Notes under the pieces: generated by a model
Databases searched by the model: none
The model's input: only the letters and a program-made list of their open reading frames with translations
Told to the model about the DNA's origin: nothing
Part shown: positions 36,816 through 46,283 of the stretch, piece after piece
Layout of the letters: each line of letters starts with the position of its first letter
Position numbering within the stretch: position 1 is the first letter of the stretch
Source of the DNA: Argonema antarcticum A004/B2
Lineage (GTDB): Bacteria; Cyanobacteriota; Cyanobacteriia; Cyanobacteriales; Aerosakkonemataceae
Assembly (NCBI RefSeq): GCF_023333585.1
Contig: NZ_JAIQZN010000016.1
Span: 1 to 64,000, forward strand
Length of the DNA: 64,000 bases
Direction: 5' to 3'
Position numbers and translations under genes: made by a program

Positions 36816-39694
36816 TTTTTTGCCTGTTGAATTAAATCTATGACCTTATCAAAACGAAATTCATCAGCCCACTCTTTCAAGGTTTTGGCGAGAGGGGAAC
36901 CGTTCGCTGGAATATGCTCGATCATCTCGAAAATTAGGCTATCGCTGCATTGGGCAGCCGCCTGATATAGCTGGGTTACCCACTCGGCGGACATTTCGCA
37001 CAAGTATTCATCAAGGGGTCGATCTGAGCCGTGGCAGAGATCTGGTGAACCTAGATCTCGCGTCTCTTCTTGCTTGGATTTAACTTCCAAGCTGTTCACC
37101 ACTGGCTCGTCATAAATGTATAGCACCCCTAAATAGCGAGCCATTTTTTCTAAGATTAGCTCGATTGAGAACGGCTTGCTCACAAAATCGTCGCAGCCAG
37201 CCGACAAAATAGCGATTCGGTCTTCCTCAAAGGCACTGGCAGTCAGGGCGACGATCGCAGTTGCCCCACCCAGAGGATGCGCTTTGATGCGTTTGGTAGC
37301 CTCGTACCCATCCATCACCGGCATCTGTATATCCATCAAAATTAGGTGTGGTTTCCAACTTTCCCACAGGGCAACTGCTTCCATACCGTTAGCGGCAGCA
37401 CGCACCTCAAAGCCTACATTTGTAAGCAATTTAACCAGCAGGAGGCGGCTGACTTTCACATCTTCAACCACAAGGATACGATAAGAAAGTTGGTTAGGCG
37501 CTAGCCCAATTACCTTGCGGGTTTCCTGAGAAGTCGGAACATCCTGCCTTTCAACTACACAAACGGGGATATCAAATTTAAAACTTGTTCCTATCCCCAG
37601 GGTACTGCTGACGGCGATCTCTCCTCCCATCAGTTGCACAAATTGTCGGCTAATAGGTAAACCCAATCCGGTTCCTTGCTCAGATTTTCGACCTGTTTCC
37701 GTTTGTCCAAAAGGTGCAAATAGGAGATTTATTTCTTCACTGGCAATGCCAGGGCCAGTGTCTTCAACTTCAAACTGGATTTTCAGTTGTTGTGGCACAG
37801 GCATTCCGACTGTGTCAGTTGTCCGTTGTTTAGATCTGCTAACCGCTGACACGCAAAGCGTGACACTACCTCTTTCCGTGAATTTGATTGCATTTCCAAG
37901 CAGATTTATCAAGACTTGACGCAACTTGTTATCGTCTGTTTTCACGTATTGAGGAAGGTCTGGAAATAAATTGAAGATTAGCTCTAAGCCCTTAGATTTA
38001 GCTTTGAGTTGGAACATCTCTTTGAGAGTGCCAAGCAAGTAGTATAGGTCGAAGCTATTTTCATTCAGCGTTAACCTGCCAGCTTCAATTTTCGACATTT
38101 CCAAAATGTCATTGATCAATGTCAGCAAATGCTCGCCACTGCGACTGATAATTCCCAAATGTTGCTTCTGCTCAGCCGATAAGGATGAATCGCGGTTCAT
38201 CACTTGGGTAAAGCCCAGAATCGCGTTGAGAGGTGTACGAAGTTCGTGGCTCATCTTGGAGAGGAATTGGCTTTTGGCGCGGTTCGCTGCATCTGCGGCA
38301 TATACAGATTCTTGGAGCTTCTCTTCTGCTTTTTTGCGCTCCAATTCGGCTCCGGCTCTGGCCGCGAAAATTTCCAAAATTAACTCTATTCTCTGGTCAT
38401 TTCCCATCGGCTTCACATCCATCACTACCAAATGACCTAAGACATTGCCATTGGAGTTAATCAGCGGCATTCCTGCATAGCTTTGTATGCCTAAATCAAT
38501 GAGAAATTTATTGTCAGGAAAATGTTCCGTCAGGCTATTAGGGTAGTAGCACAATTTGGCATTGAAAATAGTTTCACCGCAGGGAGTGCCAGCTATTTCA
38601 AATTCGATGTTTTCATTGAAATCAGTGCCATTCCAAAACGCCAGAGTGCGAACTTTGGTTTTTTCCCAATTTGCCAACTCCGTCACCAAGGCGTAACTGA
38701 CTTGCAGTATTTCAGCTAGATATCGGACACACGAGTGCATGAAGATACCGCCAGTTTTTGAGGCTGTACCCTCTACTATTAATCGCAGCGCTTCTTCCCG
38801 TCGCTTGCGATCGGTGATATCTCGCGCTACTAAGATTACCGAATCTGGAGAAAGAGGTGAAATGTTTGCAGACAGCCAAACTTCTCGCGTCTTAATTGTG
38901 AGACTGTATTCAATACTGACTGTCTGCTGATTTAAGAGAGCTTGTTGAATGGAGCTAAGAATAAGGTCAGCTTGCTCTTTTGGTATAACATCGTGCAGCG
39001 TTTTGCCAATCATATCAGCAGCCTGTTTGTACAAATTCGTTGTATATGTGGGGGCGATTTTGAGACAGCGCCCTTGAACATCTCTCACAATCACAACATC
39101 AGTCATCGCCGCGAATATGGCACGCAGTTCCATCTCAGATTCTTGGAGTGCTGACTCTACTTGTTGGCGTTCGCGAATCTCTTGTTGCAGTTGCAGATTT
39201 TTTTTCTCTAATTCCTGCGTGCGAATTTTTACTAATTCCTCTAATTTCTGATTGTAATCCTCCAATTTAACATTTTGTTCGACTAATTGTTTTTCCTGAG
39301 AGTATGTGCGTACTGCTTCTTTAATCGTCAATTTTAGGTCTTCAGACTGCCACGGCTTGGCAATATAACGATATAAATTTGCGGAGTTTATAGCATTCGC
39401 TACAGCTTCAATATCTGCTTGTCCAGTCAGCATTATTTTGATGGCTTTGGGTAAGATGGCATGAATACGCTTTAATAATTCATCGCCTTTGATATCGGGC
39501 ATTATATAATCGGAGATTACGAGAGCAATTTCATACTCATTTTTTACCAACTCTGACAATAACTCCAAAGCATCTTCACCACCTTCAGCAGTTTCTATAA
39601 GATATTCATCCCCAATTGCCCTTTTTAGTTCGATTTTCAGGCTATCCAGGATTGTATATTCGTCATCGACACAAATAATGACTGGTTTATTCAT
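36812..39694 (-). CDS. Hybrid histidine kinase REC-PAS-GAF-HK-REC
   Basis: A 960-residue soluble hybrid kinase. Order: receiver (phospho-Asp-62 in VISDYIMPD), coiled coil, PAS (~185-300), GAF (~305-455), HisKA (H-box FLSKMSHELRTPLNAILGF near 485), HATPase_c (~580-710, EVEDTGPGI and GTGLGLPIS), second receiver (~735-850, LILMDIQMPVMDGYE) and a 100-residue tail. A short in-frame insertion within HATPase_c (RSKQRTTDTVG, 37816-37834) looks repeat-derived. Two receivers suggest a phosphorelay. Both ends overlap neighbouring genes by 4 nt, so it is the middle of a translationally coupled chain. Confidence 0.9.
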   Translation of the reverse strand: MNKPVIICVDDEYTILDSLKIELKRAIGDEYLIETAEGGEDALELLSELVKNEYEIALVISDYIMPDIKGDELLKRIHAILPKAIKIMLTGQADIEAVANAINSANLYRYIAKPWQSEDLKLTIKEAVRTYSQEKQLVEQNVKLEDYNQKLEELVKIRTQELEKKNLQLQQEIRERQQVESALQESEMELRAIFAAMTDVVIVRDVQGRCLKIAPTYTTNLYKQAADMIGKTLHDVIPKEQADLILSSIQQALLNQQTVSIEYSLTIKTREVWLSANISPLSPDSVILVARDITDRKRREEALRLIVEGTASKTGGIFMHSCVRYLAEILQVSYALVTELANWEKTKVRTLAFWNGTDFNENIEFEIAGTPCGETIFNAKLCYYPNSLTEHFPDNKFLIDLGIQSYAGMPLINSNGNVLGHLVVMDVKPMGNDQRIELILEIFAARAGAELERKKAEEKLQESVYAADAANRAKSQFLSKMSHELRTPLNAILGFTQVMNRDSSLSAEQKQHLGIISRSGEHLLTLINDILEMSKIEAGRLTLNENSFDLYYLLGTLKEMFQLKAKSKGLELIFNLFPDLPQYVKTDDNKLRQVLINLLGNAIKFTERGSVTLCVSAVSRSKQRTTDTVGMPVPQQLKIQFEVEDTGPGIASEEINLLFAPFGQTETGRKSEQGTGLGLPISRQFVQLMGGEIAVSSTLGIGTSFKFDIPVCVVERQDVPTSQETRKVIGLAPNQLSYRILVVEDVKVSRLLLVKLLTNVGFEVRAAANGMEAVALWESWKPHLILMDIQMPVMDGYEATKRIKAHPLGGATAIVALTASAFEEDRIAILSAGCDDFVSKPFSIELILEKMARYLGVLYIYDEPVVNSLEVKSKQEETRDLGSPDLCHGSDRPLDEYLCEMSAEWVTQLYQAAAQCSDSLIFEMIEHIPANGSPLAKTLKEWADEFRFDKVIDLIQQAKK

Positions 39695-40086
39695 ACTTTT
39701 GACAAGCCATCCTTTATAGTTTCAATTAATTCTTTTTTACTCCAGGGTTTTGGCAAGTAAGAATGCAGGTTAGCTAGAAGGTTGGCACGTTCGACCGCTG
39801 CTCCATCGGCTTGTCCTGTTAACATGATTTTAATAATGTTGGGATATTTTGCATGGACGCGAATGAGAAATTCATCTCCCTTGATTCCCGGCATTAGCCA
39901 ATCAGAGACGATCGCCACAATATCAGTTCCTTCTTCTTTCAGTTCCTCAATAATTTCCAAGGCTTCATCAGCACTCTCAGCAATTTCATATAGGTAGGCA
40001 TCCTTAAACTCGTTTCTGAGTTCGATCTTTAAACTATTCAAAACTACGTTCTCATCATCTACGCATAAAATTACTGGTTTAGACAT
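39691..40086 (-). CDS. Single-domain response regulator
   Basis: A 131-residue receiver with no output domain. Acidic pocket Asp-10/Asp-11 (VDDE), phospho-acceptor Asp-62 in IVSDWLMPG, Thr in MLTGQAD and Lys in LPKPWSKKEL are all present. It is closely related to the first receiver of the next gene (both begin with KPVI-CVDDE), indicating duplication. It lies 18 nt after the giant kinase and overlaps the hybrid kinase by 4 nt. It may shuttle phosphate between them. Confidence 0.9.
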   Translation of the reverse strand: MSKPVILCVDDENVVLNSLKIELRNEFKDAYLYEIAESADEALEIIEELKEEGTDIVAIVSDWLMPGIKGDEFLIRVHAKYPNIIKIMLTGQADGAAVERANLLANLHSYLPKPWSKKELIETIKDGLSKV

Positions 40087-40104
40087 AGGGTAGTTACTCC
40101 TCGT

Positions 40105-43100
40105 TCACTTAATTGGTAGGGACACCGTAAAAGTAGTTTGACCTGGCATTGACTCCACCGAAATGTTACCCTCGTGTTTGTCAATTATCTTCTTGACAAT
40201 ATTCAATCCCAAACCGCTACCTTCTCCTGGAGGTTTTGTGGTGAAAAATGGATCGAAGATGCGCGACATAATTTTTGGATCTATTCCCGTGCCGCTATCG
40301 GTGATGCCGATCAGTAAGTTGGTATCTTGCTGCCTTGCATCAATGGTTAAGCTTCCCTTGTTACTCATCGCTTGTAAAGCATTATGGATTAGATTTGTCC
40401 AAACTTGATTAAGTTCGTCGGGATAGCACAGAATTGATGGCAAGGCCCGATCGTAGTTTCTGATCGTCTCTACACCATGTTTGAGTTGACTTTCATAAAT
40501 GGTTAAGACAGTTTCAATTCCTTCTATTATATTTGCCTTTAGCTTATCTCCAGAATTGTCATAACGAGCATAGCTTTTCAGGGCAAAGACTATTTTGGCG
40601 GCACGGTTTGTGGCAGTCGTGATGATTTGCGTGCTTTTTTGGAGGCTAGCAAGTTGGTAGAGGTTGTTTAAAATATCTTCGCTTTTTGGATCTTTTAACA
40701 ATGGCAAAAATGGTTCGATATTTTCATAAATGCCGAGGTCTACTAGGGTATCGGCAATCGTGTCAGCATTGGTAATTTCGCGATCGGAAAGTTGACTAAC
40801 TAAAGCGCGTTTAAAAGCTCGTTTTTCTTTACTAGAAAATGTAGTTACTTGTCGAGTTGAATTTTGCAGCAAGGCAAAGAAGTCTTGCTGACGTTGTGGA
40901 GAAAGTTGTTGAAAAAATGCCGGTAATTTTTCTAGGTATAAAGTCATGAACTCGGCAATATTCTCAACGGATGAGCGAATTGCCCCCAAGGGAGTATTGA
41001 TTTCGTGGGCAACCCCAGCAACCAGTTGACCTAAAGCTGCCATTTTTTCGGATTGGATTAGTTCTTCTTGGGTGGCTTGCAGGTGTTCCAGTGTTTGAGA
41101 GAGTTCTTGGGTGCGTTCTGCCACTTGGATTTCTAAGTTGCGATTGTATTCAGCTAATAACTTTTCGGCTTGTTTGCGTTCGGTGATGTCTTGAAAGGCG
41201 GCGAGTGCATAAGCCACATTACCTTCTGCATCATAAATAGGTGTTCCCCAAACTTCTAGGGGGATAATCTTGTTTTCTTGGTGAATTTCCATGTCGTCTA
41301 TTGTCGCACGTTCCCCTTTCAATGCCTGCATTATCACAGTGCGTTCATAGGGAAAGAGTCGATCGCTTCCGGCGAGATAAGCTTGATAAACTTTTGTTAA
41401 TTCATCGTCAGTGGCATGAGGTACTACTCCTTTGCCCAGCATCTGCTGTGCAGTTTGATTGACATAGCAGGGTTTACCTGCTGCATCTGCTACAAATATG
41501 CCCACCGGCATAGCTTCTAGGTATTGATTCAGCCGACTCTTGCTTTCGCGGACTTCTGCGTAGAGTTTGGCATTGGCGATCGCGATCGCTGCTTGCCCAG
41601 ATAAAAGTTGCAGAACTTCCAATCTGTCAGGGGTAAAAGCTCCTGCAATCAAATTATTTTCTAGATAAACAATGCCGCTGAGTTGACCCTGATTCATCAG
41701 AGTAGCACACAAAATAGATTTAGTCTGATGTTTTTTGATGTAAGAGTCATTGGTAAAATTTCCCTCACTCATGGCATTATTCAAAACCACAGCTTCATTA
41801 GTGCGGACAACGTAGTTTATTATAGATACGGGTAGGGAATTATCAATAGGAATTGACTGCAAGACGATGATATCGGAATCTACTGCCCCCGATGCTTGAA
41901 TCAGCAGTTGCTCTCCTTCTTCTGCCTGGGAATGTAAAATTAGGTAGCCAACTTGCGCCCCGGCATTTTCGATGAGAATTTTCATCAATTTTGCGAGTAA
42001 CTTATCCAGCACCATTTCGCCGGAAATCGCTTGCGATGCTTTCATAACTGTGGCTAAATCCAAAACTGACGCTGACTGAATGCCAGTAGAGATACTGCTA
42101 GTTATCGTGCCACCGTCTGAAATCCTCTTGGCTGCTCCGATGCGTCTGAGTAACTGCGGATAATTTGACTCTAAATGCTTGACTTTTGCCGTTGCTCCCC
42201 AGCGAGAATAGCAGTAGTAGGCATCAGTCATATAAACTTGGGCAATTTTATCTTTGCCCCATGAAAGGTAGAATTTCGCAGCTAGTTCGTTGGCAAGGGC
42301 TTCTTCGTTGATATACTCATTTTGTTTGGCTTCAGCAATCGCGCGATCGTACATCTCTAGGGCTTCTACATATTGACCGAGTACCCGATGTCGTTCGGCT
42401 TCCACTAGATAAAATTTCTGTAAGTGATTCATGGGAGCATAATGCGCCCATTTCTGCATCTTTTCCTGGTTAGCTATTACCTGTTCTATCAGGGCTTGTT
42501 GTTCGGATTTTTCGGCGCTAGCATACAAGCCCAGCCTTGCTAAAGAATCATAGAAATGGAAGACAGGAACAGCTAGCATTCCAACCACGCCGTCTAAATA
42601 TTCCGCTGCTTTGGTGGCATTTTCAACCGCTTGAAAATAGTCGTAAAACAAATAACTTAAAATTAGTTTATTTAAATATAAATAATTCAGTGATAACCGG
42701 TCATTTGCAGCTAAAAACTCTGGCAATAATTGTTCTTCGTTGTAAACTTCGCCAATTAATACACTAGGACTTTTAGTCTCGTAGTTCAAATTTAAAACTG
42801 ATTGATGAAAAACATCCATCTTTTGTCTAATTTGACCTATATCGCGACTGTATTTAGCCGTATCCTTAACAAGTTCATTTAAATCTTTACCGATAAAATA
42901 TGAATTTTGAAAATTCACAATTGCACAATAACCAGCCCATTCAAACTCTCCCGTTTCTAGTCCAACTTGATAACCTAATTCTAAATAAATTAATGTTGAA
43001 GCGACCGATTCTTTCCAATGATATATATGTCCTGCAACCGCTTCAAATGTCATGGCTTTAAGTGAATTATCGTTGAAAATAGACAATACATTTAAAGCTA

Positions 43101-46056
43101 ACTTGCCAAATTGATAACCAGATTTAATGTCGAATACTACGCCACACAAAATTGCTCCGTAAGTAGCATAAGCATAGCTAGACCAAGGGGCATTTCCATA
43201 TTTAATAGATAGATTAACTTCTTCGCACACAATCAACGTAAACATGGGAGGAGCTACCATATAGGCAGCAGGAACTATCCTCGCTAGGATACGCATAGCT
43301 GCTAACTTGTCTGGATCGGTCATTTTTGGCAGGTGAATTAATCGATCGATCTGCCTCCCGTTCAAATTTGAAATTGTTTGTTCCAGTTTTCGCTGAATAT
43401 CGGACAAGCTAGGTTGTTCGGTCAAATTTATACCCAATAATTTCAGAACTTGTAGCCCAATTTTGAGTACTTCGAGCAATCTAGCTTTTACTTGATAAGC
43501 TTGAATTTTAACTTCATACACTTTCACGCGATCGAGCAAAGTTTTGGCTTGTTGCAGCACTACTTCTACCAGTGTCTCCATCTGCTCAAAGTCGCCCGAT
43601 AAATATGCCGCCTCCGCTGCTAATTCATAAAGTGCCAGGGTCATGTTATACTGTGTTTGCCAGCTATCTTCTGCTAAAAGTTCGCGCCCCAAATTAAAAT
43701 ACCTGCTTGCCGCCCCATAAGCTGTCGCTGCTTTGGCTTTTTTACCTGCGATCGCATTCAGTCTGGCAATTTCATCTTTTTCCGCTCGACTGATATGCAT
43801 AGACGTTAAATTCAACGTTTCTACAACACCAAGATTGAGATGATCGACGATCGCAAATATGTTCTCTGATAACGCCTCTGGCGTGGTATTCCGCAACAGC
43901 AAGCGACCTATTTGCAAATGAACCGCTTTTTTCTGCTTTTTATCGATCAAAGCATAAGCCGCTTGTTGGACGCGATCGTGCAAGAATTTGTAATTTTGAA
44001 TTAGCAATCGATCGTCTAATTCTGATGTCGGCAAAATGAACCCAGACTTAACTGCCGTAACTAGGTCTGAAAAAATTTCTGAGGGTGATTTTTCACAGAT
44101 AATCGAAAGGGTGTTTAAGTCAAAAAATGCCCCCACACAAGCCGCCAAGCGTAGCACCTCCTGCGTTGATTCTGGCAGTTTCTGCAACTTACCTATAATC
44201 AACTCTACCACATTGTCTGTGATGCCCTTCGCCTCAATTTCTGCAATATCCCATTGCCAAACATGATGCTCACAATCAAATGCCAGCAGGTTTTCTGCGT
44301 ACAAAGTTTTCAGAAATTCATTTACAAAGAACGGATTGCCAAGAGTTTTCCGCACTACCAATTCTGCCAAGGGTTTTACTGAGTTAGGATCGCTGTGTAA
44401 TGTGTCGGCAATCAAGTGGCTAATATGCTCTACATCTAAAGGATTCAAGGTGATAAAATTGACATTTTTTCCTTTATTTTGTAACTCATCAAGCATGAGG
44501 AGTAACGGATGGGAAGCGTTGACTTCGTTATCGCGATACGCCCCTATAAAAAATAAGTATTTCGTATTTGCATCTGTCATCATTAGCTCAATTAACTTCA
44601 GAGATGCTCCGTCTGCCCACTGGAGATCGTCCAGAAAAATAACCAATGGATGAGCTTTGGAGCCAAATGCCCGGATGAAGTTTTGGAAAACAAGATTAAA
44701 GCGATTTTGCGATTCTTGCGGCCTTAATTCTGGTACGTCTGGCTGCTTGCCCACAATCAATTCCACTTCGGGAATAACATCTATAATTACCCTACCTTGC
44801 TGGCCGAAAGCAGCTAGGAGTTTGTCTCGCCATTGGTTTACCTGTGCTTCGCTTTCAGTTAAGAGTTGCTTCACCAATCCCTCCAAGGCGACTACCACAG
44901 CAGAATAAGGAATATTGCGTTGAAATTGATCGAATTTACCTGAAATGAAATAGCCGCGCTTTTCTGTAATCGGTTTGTAAATTTCAGCTACCAGGGATGA
45001 TTTACCGATACCGGAATAACCGGCTATCAGCATCATTTCGATTTTGGATTTTGGATTTTGTATTTTGTATTTGGCAATTTCTACAACTGGTTTGTCCTGG
45101 GGAGACGCTACGCGATCGAAAGCTGCGAGAAGATCTTTAACTTCGGCTTCACGTCCGTAAAGTTTTTGAGGAATAAGAAACTTGTCGGAAATATCTTGTG
45201 TACCCAGCGTCAAATCTGATATATTTCCATGACGCTGTAATTGAGTCAAACATTTTTCCAAATCGGCTTTAATTCCCCAGGCACTTTGGTATCGTTCTTC
45301 AGCCGTTTTCGCCATCATTTTCATCACAATATCTGACAGTGCTTTGGGAATATCGGGATTTAATTGATGGGGGCAAATTGGCTGTTTAGCAATATGACAA
45401 TGCACCAATTCGAGGGGGTCGATGGTAGCAAAAGGCAATTGTCCGGTCAGCAGTTCGTAGAACGTGACGCCAAGGGAGTAAAAATCCGTGCGGTAATCTA
45501 GGAAGCGGTTCATTCTCCCTGTCTGTTCGGGAGATATATATGCTAAAGTACCTTCTAAAATATTGGGATTTTTGAGGGTAGGATTTTCGCGGGTTAAGAC
45601 GGTGGAAATGCCAAAGTCGATAATTTTGAGTTGCCCTGTTTCTGGGTGAAAAACTATATTGGAGGGATTAATATCTTTGTGGATTATATTGGCAGTGTGA
45701 ATATGGCCTAAACTATCAGCAATAGCAATAGAGATCGCTAAAAATTCAGCTAGGTTAAATTTCCGGCTATCCATCAATATCTTTAAGGATTCGCCGCCAA
45801 AATCTTCAAAAATAATGACGAGAGTATTCTGATAATTTTGTAAACCATAAGCTTTGATGGTGCCATCAATATTCAGGTTGCAGGCGATCTCATATTCTTG
45901 CTTATATCTGCGGATCTCCTCTGGTGTGGGATAGTCTTGTTTCAGCACTTTGAGGATAACAGGTTGGTTATCCTTCTGAAGGATGCCTCGATACACTTCA
46001 GAGTTAGGACTGTCATAGATTTTAGCTGTAACTGCAATGCCGGTCAGGTTGAGCAT
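40105..46056 (-). CDS. HstK-type Ser/Thr kinase-ATPase-GAF-PAS-histidine kinase
   Basis: A 1983-residue fusion. Residues 1-270 are a Hanks-type Ser/Thr kinase: Lys-36, catalytic HKD (Asp-128, replacing HRD), Asn-133 and DFG at 147-149. A predicted AAA_16/STAND-like ATPase follows (~300-600; GYSGIGKSS, LVIFLDDLQWAD), then a long helical TPR-like region (~700-1340), GAF (~1375-1530), PAS (~1545-1665), coiled coil, HPK4-like H-box (VAGVAHEINTPLGAI) and HATPase_c (DSGTGI, GEGSGLGLNIV). HstK-family proteins are a cyanobacterial speciality with roles in nitrogen and stress signalling. It heads the four-gene operon. Two repeats are embedded in frame before the ATPase. Confidence 0.92.
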   Translation of the reverse strand: MLNLTGIAVTAKIYDSPNSEVYRGILQKDNQPVILKVLKQDYPTPEEIRRYKQEYEIACNLNIDGTIKAYGLQNYQNTLVIIFEDFGGESLKILMDSRKFNLAEFLAISIAIADSLGHIHTANIIHKDINPSNIVFHPETGQLKIIDFGISTVLTRENPTLKNPNILEGTLAYISPEQTGRMNRFLDYRTDFYSLGVTFYELLTGQLPFATIDPLELVHCHIAKQPICPHQLNPDIPKALSDIVMKMMAKTAEERYQSAWGIKADLEKCLTQLQRHGNISDLTLGTQDISDKFLIPQKLYGREAEVKDLLAAFDRVASPQDKPVVEIAKYKIQNPKSKIEMMLIAGYSGIGKSSLVAEIYKPITEKRGYFISGKFDQFQRNIPYSAVVVALEGLVKQLLTESEAQVNQWRDKLLAAFGQQGRVIIDVIPEVELIVGKQPDVPELRPQESQNRFNLVFQNFIRAFGSKAHPLVIFLDDLQWADGASLKLIELMMTDANTKYLFFIGAYRDNEVNASHPLLLMLDELQNKGKNVNFITLNPLDVEHISHLIADTLHSDPNSVKPLAELVVRKTLGNPFFVNEFLKTLYAENLLAFDCEHHVWQWDIAEIEAKGITDNVVELIIGKLQKLPESTQEVLRLAACVGAFFDLNTLSIICEKSPSEIFSDLVTAVKSGFILPTSELDDRLLIQNYKFLHDRVQQAAYALIDKKQKKAVHLQIGRLLLRNTTPEALSENIFAIVDHLNLGVVETLNLTSMHISRAEKDEIARLNAIAGKKAKAATAYGAASRYFNLGRELLAEDSWQTQYNMTLALYELAAEAAYLSGDFEQMETLVEVVLQQAKTLLDRVKVYEVKIQAYQVKARLLEVLKIGLQVLKLLGINLTEQPSLSDIQRKLEQTISNLNGRQIDRLIHLPKMTDPDKLAAMRILARIVPAAYMVAPPMFTLIVCEEVNLSIKYGNAPWSSYAYATYGAILCGVVFDIKSGYQFGKLALNVLSIFNDNSLKAMTFEAVAGHIYHWKESVASTLIYLELGYQVGLETGEFEWAGYCAIVNFQNSYFIGKDLNELVKDTAKYSRDIGQIRQKMDVFHQSVLNLNYETKSPSVLIGEVYNEEQLLPEFLAANDRLSLNYLYLNKLILSYLFYDYFQAVENATKAAEYLDGVVGMLAVPVFHFYDSLARLGLYASAEKSEQQALIEQVIANQEKMQKWAHYAPMNHLQKFYLVEAERHRVLGQYVEALEMYDRAIAEAKQNEYINEEALANELAAKFYLSWGKDKIAQVYMTDAYYCYSRWGATAKVKHLESNYPQLLRRIGAAKRISDGGTITSSISTGIQSASVLDLATVMKASQAISGEMVLDKLLAKLMKILIENAGAQVGYLILHSQAEEGEQLLIQASGAVDSDIIVLQSIPIDNSLPVSIINYVVRTNEAVVLNNAMSEGNFTNDSYIKKHQTKSILCATLMNQGQLSGIVYLENNLIAGAFTPDRLEVLQLLSGQAAIAIANAKLYAEVRESKSRLNQYLEAMPVGIFVADAAGKPCYVNQTAQQMLGKGVVPHATDDELTKVYQAYLAGSDRLFPYERTVIMQALKGERATIDDMEIHQENKIIPLEVWGTPIYDAEGNVAYALAAFQDITERKQAEKLLAEYNRNLEIQVAERTQELSQTLEHLQATQEELIQSEKMAALGQLVAGVAHEINTPLGAIRSSVENIAEFMTLYLEKLPAFFQQLSPQRQQDFFALLQNSTRQVTTFSSKEKRAFKRALVSQLSDREITNADTIADTLVDLGIYENIEPFLPLLKDPKSEDILNNLYQLASLQKSTQIITTATNRAAKIVFALKSYARYDNSGDKLKANIIEGIETVLTIYESQLKHGVETIRNYDRALPSILCYPDELNQVWTNLIHNALQAMSNKGSLTIDARQQDTNLLIGITDSGTGIDPKIMSRIFDPFFTTKPPGEGSGLGLNIVKKIIDKHEGNISVESMPGQTTFTVSLPIK
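45038..45071. repeat. STRR embedded in the giant kinase coding sequence
   Basis: Units of GATTTTG/TATTTTG on the plus strand encode KYKIQNPKSKIE in frame on the minus strand, at about residues 329-340, just ahead of the ATPase P-loop. Identical units are seen in intergenic STRRs here (for example 26566-26599). Confidence 0.8.
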
Positions 46057-46283
46057 AGTATAGCTAGGGACTAGGGGCTAGGGGCTTTCTGGCTAGGGAA
46101 AGTTTTGAATTTTGAGTTAAAAGAGGGAAGAGGGAAGAGGGAAGAAGGGTCTAGAATCAGGGGTTTGGTGGAATTAAGAACGTCCTAACTGCCGAGAAGG
46201 TTGCTATAGTCTTAAATCGTTGGGTTTTGCGATAGCGAAACCCAACCTACAAATTGAGCTACGATTGTTAGTTTTAAATCCGA
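46057..46283. other. Intergenic region upstream of the kinase operon
   Basis: Contains CTAGGGG-type heptamers (about 46062-46085) and GAGGGAA repeats (about 46124-46147) and presumably the promoter of the giant kinase. A small inverted GGGTTTTGCG...CGAAACCC pair is near 46220-46243. No gene is visible. Confidence 0.5.
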
